Of a stretch of 64,000 bases of DNA, positions 51,672 through 61,195 are shown piece by piece; position 1 is the stretch's first letter; each line of letters opens with the position of its first letter. Position numbers and translations under genes: made by a program. Where the stretch lies: assembly GCA_013360585.1 (NCBI GenBank), contig JABWBH010000003.1:1-64000 (forward strand), written 5' to 3'. The notes beneath the pieces were generated by a model, which ran no database searches, was not told where the DNA came from, and saw nothing but the letters and a program-made list of their open reading frames with translations. The DNA is from Phycisphaerae bacterium. Its GTDB lineage: Bacteria; Planctomycetota; Phycisphaerae; UBA1845.

Positions 51672-53957
51672 ATGCAAGGCCGGGTACGTAATCTCGGGAG
51701 TGAATCCCTGGTGGTGCGTGTGTCGATCCTTCCCGTGCTCGTCGCGTTGCTGACGAGCCTGATCTCGGGGCGGCAGGTTCTCGCGCAGGATAACGCCGGC
51801 GCTGCGCCAGATCCGGCGACGACGGTGGCGGAAGGCTCGTCGGTTGAATCCTTGTTCGTGGACTTTCTGCATTACGCGACGCTGGGCCGGTTCACGGCGG
51901 CGAACGCGCATGCAGAAGCCCTGCTGAATCATCCGAACCTGGATCCGCGCGAAGTGCTCGCGCTGGCGACAAGCCGCGCCCGAGCCGTCCAGACTCTTCA
52001 GATCCTTGTCGCGAATTCGACGGTGGGTCCGAACGCGGCGCGGGTGCTGGAGCTGATCGAGGAAGGACAGCGGCTGGAGCGGAAGGATGAGCAGCGGATC
52101 CTCAACAACATCAACCTTCTCGGCGGCGACCCGCAGCAGGAGTTCGACGCGACGCGTCACCTGATCGAGTCCGGAGAGTACGCAGTGCCTCTGATGGTGT
52201 CGGCGCTGCTGGACGAGAGTCGGGTCCGTCTGCATCGGCGGATTCTGACGGCGCTGCCGAAACTGGGGCGTGGGGCGGTCGGTCCGCTGGTGATGGCGCT
52301 GAACACGACCCGCGAAGACGTGCGGATCGAAATCGTGCGCGTGCTGGGGGAAATCGGTTACGTGCAGGCCGCGCCGTATCTGATGAAGCTTGCCGGTCAG
52401 GCGAACGTGGCGGATGCGACGCGGCAGGCGGCGAACGACGCGATCGCGCGGATCGCCTCACAATCGGGACGTGCGTCGCCGGCGTCGGCTTCTCAAGGTT
52501 TTTTCGAACTGGCGGACCGGTATTACGCGGAAGATTCGGGGGTCGCCGCGGACAGCCGGGAGCCGACAGCCAACGTCTGGTACTGGAACGCGGGTGAGAA
52601 CCGGATCGACAAGATCGAGGTTGAGACGGGCATCTTCGGTCAGGTGATGGCGATGCGGTGCTGCGAGGAGGCGCTCCAGCTTCAACCGGATCAAACCGAG
52701 GCGATCGCATTGTGGCTGGCCGCGAACATCCGGCGCGAGGGCCGGCTGGGAATGAACGTCGAAAGCGGCGACCCCGGCGAGTCGGGGCGTCCGGACGAGA
52801 CGAGGCCGGCGGAGTTTCCGCGGGCGCTTTACTTCACGCAGGCGGCGGGTCCGAGATATGCGCACATGATTCTTGACCGTGCGGTGCGGGACCGGGATTC
52901 GGCGGTGGCGCTGGGGGCGATCGAAGCGTTGCGGCTGACGGCGGGAGCATCGTCCCTGACCGGTTCGGAGTCCTACAAACAACCGCTGGTTCAGGCGCTG
53001 CAATTTCCCGACGTGCTGGTGCGGATTCGTGCGGCGCTCGCGCTGGGGGCCGCGTTGCCGACGCAGAGCTTCGTGGACAGTGACCGGGTGATTCCGGTCC
53101 TTTCGGAAGCGCTGGCGCTGTCGGGGCGGGTGAAAGTGCTGGTCGTCGCGCCGTCGGAGGAGATGCTCAACCGCGTAACGGGCGGCTTGCGCTCGGGGGA
53201 CTGCGAGGCGATCGGGGAAAAAGGGTTCTTCACGGGAATGTCGCGGGCTCGGCGAGAGTTCGAGCACCTCGGCGGGGTGTTTCTCTCGACGGGGATGTCC
53301 GAACCTGATCTCGCCGGCGCGTTGGCGGAGCTACGTCGTGAATTCGCGTTCAGTCAGACGCCGGTGGTGATCCTGACGGCGCCGGACCAGCGCAAGGCCG
53401 CGGAAGACGCGGCTCGCGGCGATGCTTATTGCGAGCTTGTCGAGGACGGGGCGGACGGCGCGGCGCTTCTTGCCGCGCTGGGGAGCATCCGGTCGCGGAC
53501 ATCGCAAAAGGCGCTCAGCGCGGATGAGGCGTTCGGTCTGGCGCTTCAGGCGGCGCAGACGCTGGAGATGATCGCGGGATTCGGCCGGACGGTTTATGAT
53601 TTTCATCGAGCCGAGCCGGCGCTGATCGGGGCGCTGGCGTCGGGCCGGGAGGAGCTTCAGACGTTGTGTGCGTCGGTGCTGGGGCAGATTCCGTCGGCGT
53701 CGGCGCAGCGCTCGATCGCGCACGTGGCGCTGGATGATGCTCGCAGCGAGTCCTTGCGGGTGGCGGCGTTTGCCGCGTTGGCCCGGTCGGCCCGGAACTT
53801 CGGCAACCAGCTCGAACCGGATCAGGTGACTCGGTTGCTGGAGGTGGCGCGGTCATCGAATCTGACGCTGCGGACGGCGTCGAGCCGGGCGCTGGGGGCG
53901 CTCAACCTGGCGGATAATCAGGCGAGCGCGATCATCCGCGGCGTATCACGGGGTTGA
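51672..53957 (+). CDS. Secreted HEAT-repeat protein with receiver-like insert
   Basis: 761 residues with signal peptide (ILPVLVALLTSLISGRQVLAQ). Helical HEAT/armadillo-like repeats fill residues about 165-270 (VPLMVSALLDESRVRLHRRIL; VGPLVMALNTTREDVRIEIVRVLGEIGY) and return near the C-terminus. Residues about 475-615 read like a response-regulator receiver fold (RVKVLVVAPSEEMLNRVTGGL, TPVVILTAPDQRKAAEDAARG) but lack an obvious phosphoacceptor Asp and would be outside the cytoplasm. GGGAGA lies just before the ATG. purM follows after 57 bp, so the two may be co-transcribed. Function unknown. Confidence 0.78.
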   Translation: MQGRVRNLGSESLVVRVSILPVLVALLTSLISGRQVLAQDNAGAAPDPATTVAEGSSVESLFVDFLHYATLGRFTAANAHAEALLNHPNLDPREVLALATSRARAVQTLQILVANSTVGPNAARVLELIEEGQRLERKDEQRILNNINLLGGDPQQEFDATRHLIESGEYAVPLMVSALLDESRVRLHRRILTALPKLGRGAVGPLVMALNTTREDVRIEIVRVLGEIGYVQAAPYLMKLAGQANVADATRQAANDAIARIASQSGRASPASASQGFFELADRYYAEDSGVAADSREPTANVWYWNAGENRIDKIEVETGIFGQVMAMRCCEEALQLQPDQTEAIALWLAANIRREGRLGMNVESGDPGESGRPDETRPAEFPRALYFTQAAGPRYAHMILDRAVRDRDSAVALGAIEALRLTAGASSLTGSESYKQPLVQALQFPDVLVRIRAALALGAALPTQSFVDSDRVIPVLSEALALSGRVKVLVVAPSEEMLNRVTGGLRSGDCEAIGEKGFFTGMSRARREFEHLGGVFLSTGMSEPDLAGALAELRREFAFSQTPVVILTAPDQRKAAEDAARGDAYCELVEDGADGAALLAALGSIRSRTSQKALSADEAFGLALQAAQTLEMIAGFGRTVYDFHRAEPALIGALASGREELQTLCASVLGQIPSASAQRSIAHVALDDARSESLRVAAFAALARSARNFGNQLEPDQVTRLLEVARSSNLTLRTASSRALGALNLADNQASAIIRGVSRG

Positions 53958-54014
53958 TCCGTCGGGAGATGCGGGTCGCGCCGGAAGCGGCGGCGGCGCA
54001 GGAGGACCGTCGTC

Positions 54015-55073
54015 ATGCCGTCCCTGACGTACAAGGAGGCCGGGGTCAGCATCGCCGCCAATACGCGGTGGGTGGATGCGATCCGCGCGTGCATGACGGC
54101 GACGTATGACCCGCGGGTCATGAACCGTCACAACGCGTTCGCCGGTCTTTATCGCCTCGACTACGACGAGCAGCTTTTTCGCAGGAATTACCGAAAGCCG
54201 GTGCTGGTCGCCTGCGCCGACGGCGTCGGCACCAAGGTGCTGCTTGCGCTTCAGCTCGGGAAGCTTTCGACGCTGGGCATCGACCTGGTGGCGATGAACG
54301 TGAACGATCTGATCACCTGCGGCGCTGAGCCGCTTTTCTTCCTCGATTATCTAGCCGTGCATGAACTGTCTCCTCCGAGGCTGCTGACTCTCATTGAAGG
54401 CGTCGCGGAAGGCTGCCGTCAGGCCGGGTGCGCCCTGCTGGGGGGTGAGACCGCGGAGATGCCGGATGTTTATCGGCGGGGGGACATCGATCTGGCGGGG
54501 TTTGCGGTGGGCGTGGTCGAGTTCGATCGCGTCATTGACGGACGTCGGATCGAGGTGGGGGACGTGTTGATCGGTCTGCCTTCAAGCGGGGTCCACTCCA
54601 ACGGGTACACGCTCGTGCGAAAGCTGATCGAAAAGAGCCGCTGCGACCTTTCCGCGCCGCTGGAGGGCGGAACCGGGACGATCGGTGAAGCCTTGCTGGC
54701 GCCGACGCGCATCTATGTCCGGGCGGTGTCTGCGGTGCTGGAGGCGTTCGGACGGCGGCGCGTCGTGTCCGCGATGGCGCATATCACCGGCGGAGGACTT
54801 CGCGAGAACATCGCGAGGCTCCTGCCGGGAAAGGTGAACGCGGTCATCTCGCGGCGGGCGTGGCGGCCTCCGCCGGTCTTTGATTTTCTCCGGCGGCTGG
54901 GCGTGGCGCGCGGGGAGATGTTCAAAGTCTTCAACATGGGCATCGGCTACGTTTTCGTGGTTCGCCCCCGCAACGCACAGGGTGTGCTGCGCGCGTTGCG
55001 CGGCGTCGGGGAGGATCCGATCATCCTCGGCCGGATCGTGACCGGAAACGGGCGCGTCGTTCTTGAAGGTTGA
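54015..55073 (+). CDS. purM: Phosphoribosylformylglycinamidine cyclo-ligase
   Basis: AIR synthetase of purine biosynthesis, cytoplasmic, 352 residues as usual. It begins SLTYKEAGVSI (family N-terminus), then the ATP-binding ACADGVGTKVLLAL, GIDLVAMNVNDLITCGAEPLFFLDY, LLGGETAEMPDVY, LPSSGVHSNGYTLVR and ITGGGLRENIARLLP. GGAGG lies a few bases before the ATG. It is on the same strand as the HEAT gene 57 bp upstream. Stops are convergent with the giant propeller gene, with 3 bp between. Confidence 0.96.
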   Translation: MPSLTYKEAGVSIAANTRWVDAIRACMTATYDPRVMNRHNAFAGLYRLDYDEQLFRRNYRKPVLVACADGVGTKVLLALQLGKLSTLGIDLVAMNVNDLITCGAEPLFFLDYLAVHELSPPRLLTLIEGVAEGCRQAGCALLGGETAEMPDVYRRGDIDLAGFAVGVVEFDRVIDGRRIEVGDVLIGLPSSGVHSNGYTLVRKLIEKSRCDLSAPLEGGTGTIGEALLAPTRIYVRAVSAVLEAFGRRRVVSAMAHITGGGLRENIARLLPGKVNAVISRRAWRPPPVFDFLRRLGVARGEMFKVFNMGIGYVFVVRPRNAQGVLRALRGVGEDPIILGRIVTGNGRVVLEG

Positions 55074-55076
55074 ACA

Positions 55077-58000
55077 TCAAGGAGCAGGGGGCGCCACAGG
55101 CGGGAGTTCGCTGTCCGTCCAGATGTGAAAGCGGCTTGCGGACTGGACCACGAGAGCGTGATCAATGATGCGGGCGTCGGTGAATTCGCGGACGCCGTCG
55201 AGCGTGAGTACACCACCTTCGCGCGGCAGAACGCCGCTGGCGTTGCGGTGATCGTAAAAGAATACGCGGCAGGGGACGGCGGCGTCAGGCGAGCGGACAT
55301 CGATGGCCGCAACGTAAGCGGACGTGACGGCGCGGAAGTAGAAGTTCGGACGCTCCTCGGGCGTTACGCCTTTCCAGAGCACCCGCCCCGAGAACCCGTC
55401 CAGCGCATGAACTGAGCGAACGTCCGCCACAATGACGTTTCCGTCCTGAACTGTGATCGACATGCCCTCGTCCCCGCGCGGCATCAGCGGCGGCGTGCGC
55501 CAGGCTTCCCGCCCGTCGCTGAGATCGTACCGCGTGATCGAACGTCCGTCGGTCGTTACATAAAGACCGTCGACGTCGGCGGCGAGCGCGGCCTCGCGCA
55601 CGCGTCCTGAGACGCTGGTCGACCAACGTGGGACGCCGAGCACGGGATCGCAGGCGACAATCCGATCGGCGCAGACGAGAAGGAGTTGCCCGTCGAAGGT
55701 GGCGACGCGGCGTGTGACCGGACCGAAAGGATCGAGAGGGAAGCTGCGCATTGACTCGCGGGGCGCCCAACGCAGGGTGTGAAGTCGAAGCTGATCGCGG
55801 ACGGCTGCGGTGTAACTCAGACGGTCATCGCACAGCGGTAGATCTCCGGCCGGGGGCGGGACGAGTCGCAAGCCCCACTGCGGACGCCCGTCTTCGATCG
55901 ACAGACACGCGGCTTCTCCGTCATCGCGGATGCAAAGCAGTTCCCGCTCACGGACCGTGAAGTGTACGAAAGGCGCGAGTCCTTCCCAGTCCCGATCCGG
56001 ATGACCCAGATCGGGAGGAACCTCGCCGAACGCCCAGAGAAGTTGCCCGTCGGCGGCGTTGACGGCTTCGATGCGGTGCGACCCGGCGAGAATCACCCTG
56101 GACGAGGAGACAAGGATCACTTGCGGCGCTCCGATGACCGGTCGCGGAGAATTCCAGAGCGCCCGGCCCGAAGCTGGGTCGTACGCCTGGACCGCGCCGG
56201 ACGCGGCAACGAAGAAAGCCTGCTCGTGATCACCGTCGCCGGTGAAGCGCGGATGCAGGAGCGTCGGGTCATCCGCGAGGTCGAGGACGTGGGCCGGTCG
56301 CAACGGAAGGGTCAACTCCGGACGCGCCGGTTCAACGTGGCGGCGGGCGTCGGCGAAGCGCTCCCGGTACTGAGCGAAGGCGAGGCGCTCGCCGCCGACG
56401 GAGACGGTCGCCGAAGGAAACTCACGAACACCGCGGGTGAGCCAGCCGTAAACCTGGGTTCGTTTGCCCGCGCGGTCGAGCGCGGTGACGATCCGGCGGA
56501 TCGTGTCAACCGGGTCGGACAGGTCGGGGTAGCGGTAGTAGGCGTCGATATAACGACGGGCCGCGTCCTCGTACTTTCCGGCGTTCAGCAAAAGGTCGCC
56601 GGACAGGAGAGTCGCCTCCGCGGCGGCACGGGCGTTGGGATACTGGTCCACCACGGCGTCCATCAATGCAACATCAGCGGCGGCGCGGGCGGATTGAAGG
56701 GCGCGGAGCGCCTGCTCCTCGAAGGGAGCGTAGACCTCGCGCCCGCGTGTCGCGAGAATGCGATCGATCGCGATCATTGCGGCTCGGCCCGCCTTCGGGG
56801 GCAGCGGTCCGGAATGCGGCAGCGCCATGTCTCTTAAGGATCGATCCGCGAGCACCTGCTGGTAGAGATGGATGGCGCGCGCGACGTCGCCCTGCGTCTC
56901 ATACAATTCCGCGAATTTCAGGCGGTATTGCACGCCGGAGGCGGGATCGTAGGTCCAGACCGACGCGATCCGATGCCACGCTTCGAGGCGATCCGGCGTG
57001 ACCAGGCCGGCGGTCGTGAAGCGAGAGGCAATCATCATCGTTGCGGCATAAAGCCGGCGGCGCAGCGCGTCATCGGCAGGGGGGGCGGCGGCAGCGCGGC
57101 GGTCCGCCTCGATGAGGAGCGCTTCGGCGTCGGACCACGCCCGGTCGCGCAGGGCGACTTCAGCAAAATCGAGCGCTGCGGCGGGATCATCCGGGTTGCG
57201 CTGCATCCGGTCGCGCAGTTCCTCCCAGATGTCTTCTCGGCGCATGTAAGCGCTGAGCGAACGATCGCCCGCCACGAGAAGAACGTCGCTCAGCGCCAGC
57301 AGATTCCCGCCGCCTCCGTCCGCGTCCCACGGACGGTCGGTCCGCGCACCGGTTTGAAGGTCGAACGTAGAAAGATGCATTCCGGTCGGAACCAGCACCC
57401 GGTCGGAAAGCAATGCCGGCCTGCCGAGCGGGCTTAGACCGTCGCCGAGGGACGTGGACCAGCGCAGTTCCCGAGCGCCGAGGTCGTAGGCGCACACCGC
57501 CGCGCCGGTGGTCACGAGGACCGAGTCCGCAACACCGACGAGACACTCCGCGTCGCTGAGCTGGGCACGCGGGATCTGCATCCGAGTGGAACCGTCGACG
57601 GCATTCAGCACTAGCAGGTCGTCCGCGTCGGAAGGCAGCACGACGATCCGGTCCCCGAGGCAGAACGGCGGGGAGAAAGTCCACGCCGCAGTTTCCTCGG
57701 AACTCGGCCGCCCGGCGCGCGTGCGTTGTGCGGATTGCCCGTAAACGCGCAGCCAGACTACGTCGCCGGTGATCTCAGATACGGCGGCGATCGTACCGAG
57801 CTGCGGACAGACGAAAACCAGCCCGCGATCGGCGGCGAGGATCGAGTACGTGGCGCGACGGTAGCCGAACGATCCGGTGGATGCGCTGCCGACATGAACG
57901 CGGGAGAGCAGCCGGCCGTCACGCGCCGCAAGGCGGTAGACGTAGGCGTCTTCGAATCCGAAGGCGCGGCGACGCCGGCCGAGGATAAACACCTGATCAC

Positions 58001-59387
58001 GCAGGATCAGCGGTGAGGCGTCGAGCGTTACGTCCGAGTGCTCGCGGCCGAACGAAGCGAGGGTGCGCAGCCAGCGAAGTCGGCCGTCGGCGAGATCGAG
58101 GCACACCAGCGCGCCGGGACCAGGTTGCGCCTCGACGACAAAGGGCGTGTCCGAGGGCGTTGAGACAGCGGCGACCACGATCCCCGCGTGGATTGCGGGA
58201 AGTTCAAGGGCGCCGGTCGGCGCCTCCGACAGGGCTGCGGGCGCCGCCAGCTCCCGGTCAGGCCACGTCCAGACCTTCGTCCCGGAACGGCGCTGGACCG
58301 CGATCAACTCGCCGGCGCGCTGACGAATGACGAGATCGTCGGAAGCGACAGGGATGGTCCGCAGACCGGCAGACCGCTCGAGCGACGATCGTCGTTGCGC
58401 TTCTTCCGAGGCATCGGAGGACGACCACGCAGAGGCGCTGAATCCGTCGTCCTCGTGATGACGCCACAACAGGCCCGGATCTGAGACGTTGCACTCGCCG
58501 AGACGGGTCCGAGAGGGGCTCCCGCCCCACTGCGGCCAGTCCGTCGGATGCAGCGAGCAGGCGTGAAGATCGGCGAAAGTGCGCTCGACCTCGGCCAGGA
58601 CGTCGCGCGCCGGGCGATCCTCGCCCATCCAGCGCAGGCCGGTGTTCAACTCGGCATCATCGACCTCGAGGAGTCTGCGGGCTTCGTCGGCGTCGCCGGT
58701 CATTGCAAGAAGCAGGGCGAGGTGCCGGCGCCAGATCGGCTCGTAACGATCGCGATCCGGATGAAAGCGCAGGGCGTCCTCGTAAAGGCTTCGGGCGGGC
58801 TCAAGGAGACCACGCTCGATCAGCCGCTGGGCCAACTCGTCGGTCACCCTCCCCGCTGCGGCGGAAATGAATCCGCGATCGTAAGCCGCGAGCCAGCTTG
58901 CGGCGGCGTCGGGGCGCTCCGTCCCGAGCGAGGACAACTCGGCGGCGGATTCGGCTTCGTACAATTGTCGCCAGGCGGACACGCCTTCCGGCGGCCAGGA
59001 CGCCAGCGTCTGTCGCACCAACCGGCCGACGCTGGTGTAGGCGCCGGAGCGGCCGGTCGAGGCGACCATCGTCGCGTAACGGGTGGACGCTTCGTGCAGA
59101 ACTTCAGCGGCTTCGGCCCAGCGGTGGTTTCGGGCGAGGACTTGAGCTCGGGCGAAAGCGTCGCGGGACTCAAAGCTGTCGTTGACGTACACGTCGACGG
59201 ATACAGCCGGTTCGGTCGGTGCGGTTTGAGACAGCGCTCCGACACGGGAGCCGAACGTACCCGAATGCGTCAGTGAGAACACGAGAAAATATGCCCCCGC
59301 ACGAACGCCCCGTCGCCGGCAGACCGAGGCGCCGGTTGTCGCAGAGCCCCAACGTTGAAGGCTGTGAGGGATTGCGGTTCTGAACAT
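55077..59387 (-). CDS. Giant exported PQQ-propeller and TPR protein
   Basis: 1436 residues. After an export segment (VRAGAYFLVFSLTHSGTFGS) comes a TPR-like part (ARNHRWAEAAEVLHEASTRYA), then a PQQ-like propeller beginning at WPQWGGSPSRTR (about residue 300) with repeats such as LVCLDLADGRLRWLRTL and AYDLGARELRWSTSL. A second TPR region (about 740-1010, VARAIHLYQQVLADRSLR; KYEDAARRYIDAYYRYP) follows. A second propeller ends the protein (AVQAYDPASGRALWNSP; ITRYDLSDGREAWRTPP). It has no enzyme signature. Large PQQ/TPR proteins are frequent in planctomycetes but of unknown role. ATG 59387 avoids overlap with mtnP, which ends 44 bp upstream, so it is probably the last gene of the serA-rsmG-mtnP operon. 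Confidence 0.82.
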   Translation of the reverse strand: MFRTAIPHSLQRWGSATTGASVCRRRGVRAGAYFLVFSLTHSGTFGSRVGALSQTAPTEPAVSVDVYVNDSFESRDAFARAQVLARNHRWAEAAEVLHEASTRYATMVASTGRSGAYTSVGRLVRQTLASWPPEGVSAWRQLYEAESAAELSSLGTERPDAAASWLAAYDRGFISAAAGRVTDELAQRLIERGLLEPARSLYEDALRFHPDRDRYEPIWRRHLALLLAMTGDADEARRLLEVDDAELNTGLRWMGEDRPARDVLAEVERTFADLHACSLHPTDWPQWGGSPSRTRLGECNVSDPGLLWRHHEDDGFSASAWSSSDASEEAQRRSSLERSAGLRTIPVASDDLVIRQRAGELIAVQRRSGTKVWTWPDRELAAPAALSEAPTGALELPAIHAGIVVAAVSTPSDTPFVVEAQPGPGALVCLDLADGRLRWLRTLASFGREHSDVTLDASPLILRDQVFILGRRRRAFGFEDAYVYRLAARDGRLLSRVHVGSASTGSFGYRRATYSILAADRGLVFVCPQLGTIAAVSEITGDVVWLRVYGQSAQRTRAGRPSSEETAAWTFSPPFCLGDRIVVLPSDADDLLVLNAVDGSTRMQIPRAQLSDAECLVGVADSVLVTTGAAVCAYDLGARELRWSTSLGDGLSPLGRPALLSDRVLVPTGMHLSTFDLQTGARTDRPWDADGGGGNLLALSDVLLVAGDRSLSAYMRREDIWEELRDRMQRNPDDPAAALDFAEVALRDRAWSDAEALLIEADRRAAAAPPADDALRRRLYAATMMIASRFTTAGLVTPDRLEAWHRIASVWTYDPASGVQYRLKFAELYETQGDVARAIHLYQQVLADRSLRDMALPHSGPLPPKAGRAAMIAIDRILATRGREVYAPFEEQALRALQSARAAADVALMDAVVDQYPNARAAAEATLLSGDLLLNAGKYEDAARRYIDAYYRYPDLSDPVDTIRRIVTALDRAGKRTQVYGWLTRGVREFPSATVSVGGERLAFAQYRERFADARRHVEPARPELTLPLRPAHVLDLADDPTLLHPRFTGDGDHEQAFFVAASGAVQAYDPASGRALWNSPRPVIGAPQVILVSSSRVILAGSHRIEAVNAADGQLLWAFGEVPPDLGHPDRDWEGLAPFVHFTVRERELLCIRDDGEAACLSIEDGRPQWGLRLVPPPAGDLPLCDDRLSYTAAVRDQLRLHTLRWAPRESMRSFPLDPFGPVTRRVATFDGQLLLVCADRIVACDPVLGVPRWSTSVSGRVREAALAADVDGLYVTTDGRSITRYDLSDGREAWRTPPLMPRGDEGMSITVQDGNVIVADVRSVHALDGFSGRVLWKGVTPEERPNFYFRAVTSAYVAAIDVRSPDAAVPCRVFFYDHRNASGVLPREGGVLTLDGVREFTDARIIDHALVVQSASRFHIWTDSELPPVAPPAP

Positions 59388-59430
59388 GATTCCCAGCTTC
59401 CGACGGCGATCGCCACCTGCGTCGAGTACG

Positions 59431-60312
59431 TCAGGAAATGTATCGTTCAACCAGCGAGCCGAGGCGCTGCCGCACGGCGGGGGCGAGTCCGTTCAGGTCG
59501 GACCAGATCGCCAGCTTCAGGGCCGATCCGCATCCGCACGTTCGGCTCGAGGGATTATATACCCGCAGAAATTGCCGGATGAGGGTGAGCGCCCGTTGCG
59601 ACGCCAGCTTGAGGTTGCCGAGGATTTCCCGCAGGAGGGCGTCGTGCGGCGGATCGCCGGGGTGCGGTCGCCAGCAGTCGTAATCCGTCGGAAGAGCGAC
59701 GAGGGCGTAACAAAGTTCGGCTTCGCGGGCGAGCTTCGCCTCGGGCATCGCGGTCATGCCGATGACATCGCCGCCCCAGGCCCGGTGAAGATGCGACTCG
59801 GCTCGCGTGGAGAACTGCGGCCCCTCCATGCAAACGTAGGTTCCACCGTCGTGGGTGGTCAGATCCAACTGGGCCGCAGCAGCGACCAGATCGCGGCGCA
59901 GCGTTGGGCAGAAGGGGTCCGCCAGTTCGACGTGGACGGCAAGACCCTCATCAAAGAATGTCGAGGAGCGGCGGGAAGTGCGATCGATGACTTGATCGCA
60001 GACGACCAGTTCGCCGGGGTGGATGTTCTCGCGCAGGCTTCCGGTGGCGCCGCTGGCGATGACGGCCGCGGCGCCGAGTTGCTTCAGGGCGTAGATGTTC
60101 GCGCGGTAGGGGACGTTCGTCGGATTGAAGGTGTGCCCCGCGCCGTGACGGGCGACGAAGGCGACACGGCGCCCCTCCCAGGTGGCGATGATCGGAGGAC
60201 AACTCGGCCTCCCGAAGGGCGTATCCACCTCGGTCGGCGTGCCGCCCGCTTCTTTCAGGAGAATGTCACCCAACCCGGTTCCCCCGATGATTCCGATCTC
60301 AACGTCGCCCAC
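59431..60312 (-). CDS. mtnP: S-methyl-5'-thioadenosine phosphorylase
   Basis: Cleaves methylthioadenosine to adenine and methylthioribose phosphate in methionine salvage. 293 residues from GTG 60312, which has AAGGAG 8 nt upstream; the start lies inside the end of rsmG (14-bp overlap). Family motifs: GIIGGTGLGDI, FVARHGAGHTFNPTNVPYRANI, CMEGPQFSTRAES and GMTAMPEAKLAREAELCYA, with the substrate-determining TDYDCW. A longer frame to 60528 is the overlapping rsmG region read in another frame. Confidence 0.93.
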   Translation of the reverse strand: MGDVEIGIIGGTGLGDILLKEAGGTPTEVDTPFGRPSCPPIIATWEGRRVAFVARHGAGHTFNPTNVPYRANIYALKQLGAAAVIASGATGSLRENIHPGELVVCDQVIDRTSRRSSTFFDEGLAVHVELADPFCPTLRRDLVAAAAQLDLTTHDGGTYVCMEGPQFSTRAESHLHRAWGGDVIGMTAMPEAKLAREAELCYALVALPTDYDCWRPHPGDPPHDALLREILGNLKLASQRALTLIRQFLRVYNPSSRTCGCGSALKLAIWSDLNGLAPAVRQRLGSLVERYIS

Positions 60313-61195
60313 GTTTGCGCTCCTTGTGCTTTTGCGTTCTCGTGTTGGTTCGCCGGCGAGGTTGGCGCGGAGGGGCGTCGGGCGCGCCCTGACCGGCGCC
60401 CGAACCTCGCACGTAAATCCTGAGTTGGCGCATTGCCGGACCGGATTCGTCGGGCAGGTTGTACGAGTACCCCTCGGTTTCAGCCAGGGCCAGCCGCGAG
60501 GCCAGAGCTGCACCGGCGTCGGCTTCATCCGGGGTCAACTCTGCGTTTTTGTAAGCCACGATGAATCCGCCGACGCGGGCCCACGGCGCGAGCCACGTCA
60601 GGAGCGGATCGAGTTTCGCGACGGCGCGGGCGAGAACGAGATCATATTCACCGGTTGAGGCGGCGTGCTCCGCGCGGGCGTGGAGCACGCGCAGGTTGGG
60701 TAGCCCCAGGCTCGCGGCGGTGCGGCCAACGAAGGCGACTTTTTTCCCTGTGCCGTCGATCGCGGTGACGCGCCACGCGGGGCGGGCGATTGCCACCGGA
60801 ATCGCGGGGAAGCCGGCGCCGGTTCCGACGTCGAGGACATTGGCGGCGGCGGGGACGCAGGGTTCGGTTGCGGCCCAGGCGACGACGGACAGCGCGTCCG
60901 CGACGTGCATCACGGCGGCATCTGCGGGCGACACGATCCGCGTCAGGTTCATCACGCGGTTGGTCTCGACGACGGCGTGATAATGCGACAAGAGCAGGGA
61001 TAACTGTCGGGAATCCAGGGCGACCCCCCAGCCGGAAAGCACGGGGGAAAGCGCCTCAAGGAACGCGCGGTCGTCTTCGGCGACCGGCGCCGCGGTCGAG
61101 GTCAGATCAGGAGGCGCGTCGCGCACCGGAGCAGCCTCACCGGACGAACCCGGATCCCCGGCACCGTCAATGCGAGCAGCGGGTCCGGAGATCAC
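60299..61195 (-). CDS. rsmG: 16S rRNA (guanine-527-N7)-methyltransferase
   Basis: RsmG/GidB methylates G527 of 16S rRNA. 298 residues, longer than the usual 200-odd because of an extended N-terminus and a basic tail (QPRRRTNTRTQKHKERKRGRR). The SAM site is VLDVGTGAGFPAIPVAIARP, followed by RVTAIDGTGKKVAFV and GGFIVAYKN; MNLTRI precedes the fold as in the family. GTG 61195 overlaps the serA stop as GTGA, fixing coupled translation. A longer frame to 61327 is rejected. Confidence 0.93.
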   Translation of the reverse strand: MISGPAARIDGAGDPGSSGEAAPVRDAPPDLTSTAAPVAEDDRAFLEALSPVLSGWGVALDSRQLSLLLSHYHAVVETNRVMNLTRIVSPADAAVMHVADALSVVAWAATEPCVPAAANVLDVGTGAGFPAIPVAIARPAWRVTAIDGTGKKVAFVGRTAASLGLPNLRVLHARAEHAASTGEYDLVLARAVAKLDPLLTWLAPWARVGGFIVAYKNAELTPDEADAGAALASRLALAETEGYSYNLPDESGPAMRQLRIYVRGSGAGQGAPDAPPRQPRRRTNTRTQKHKERKRGRR

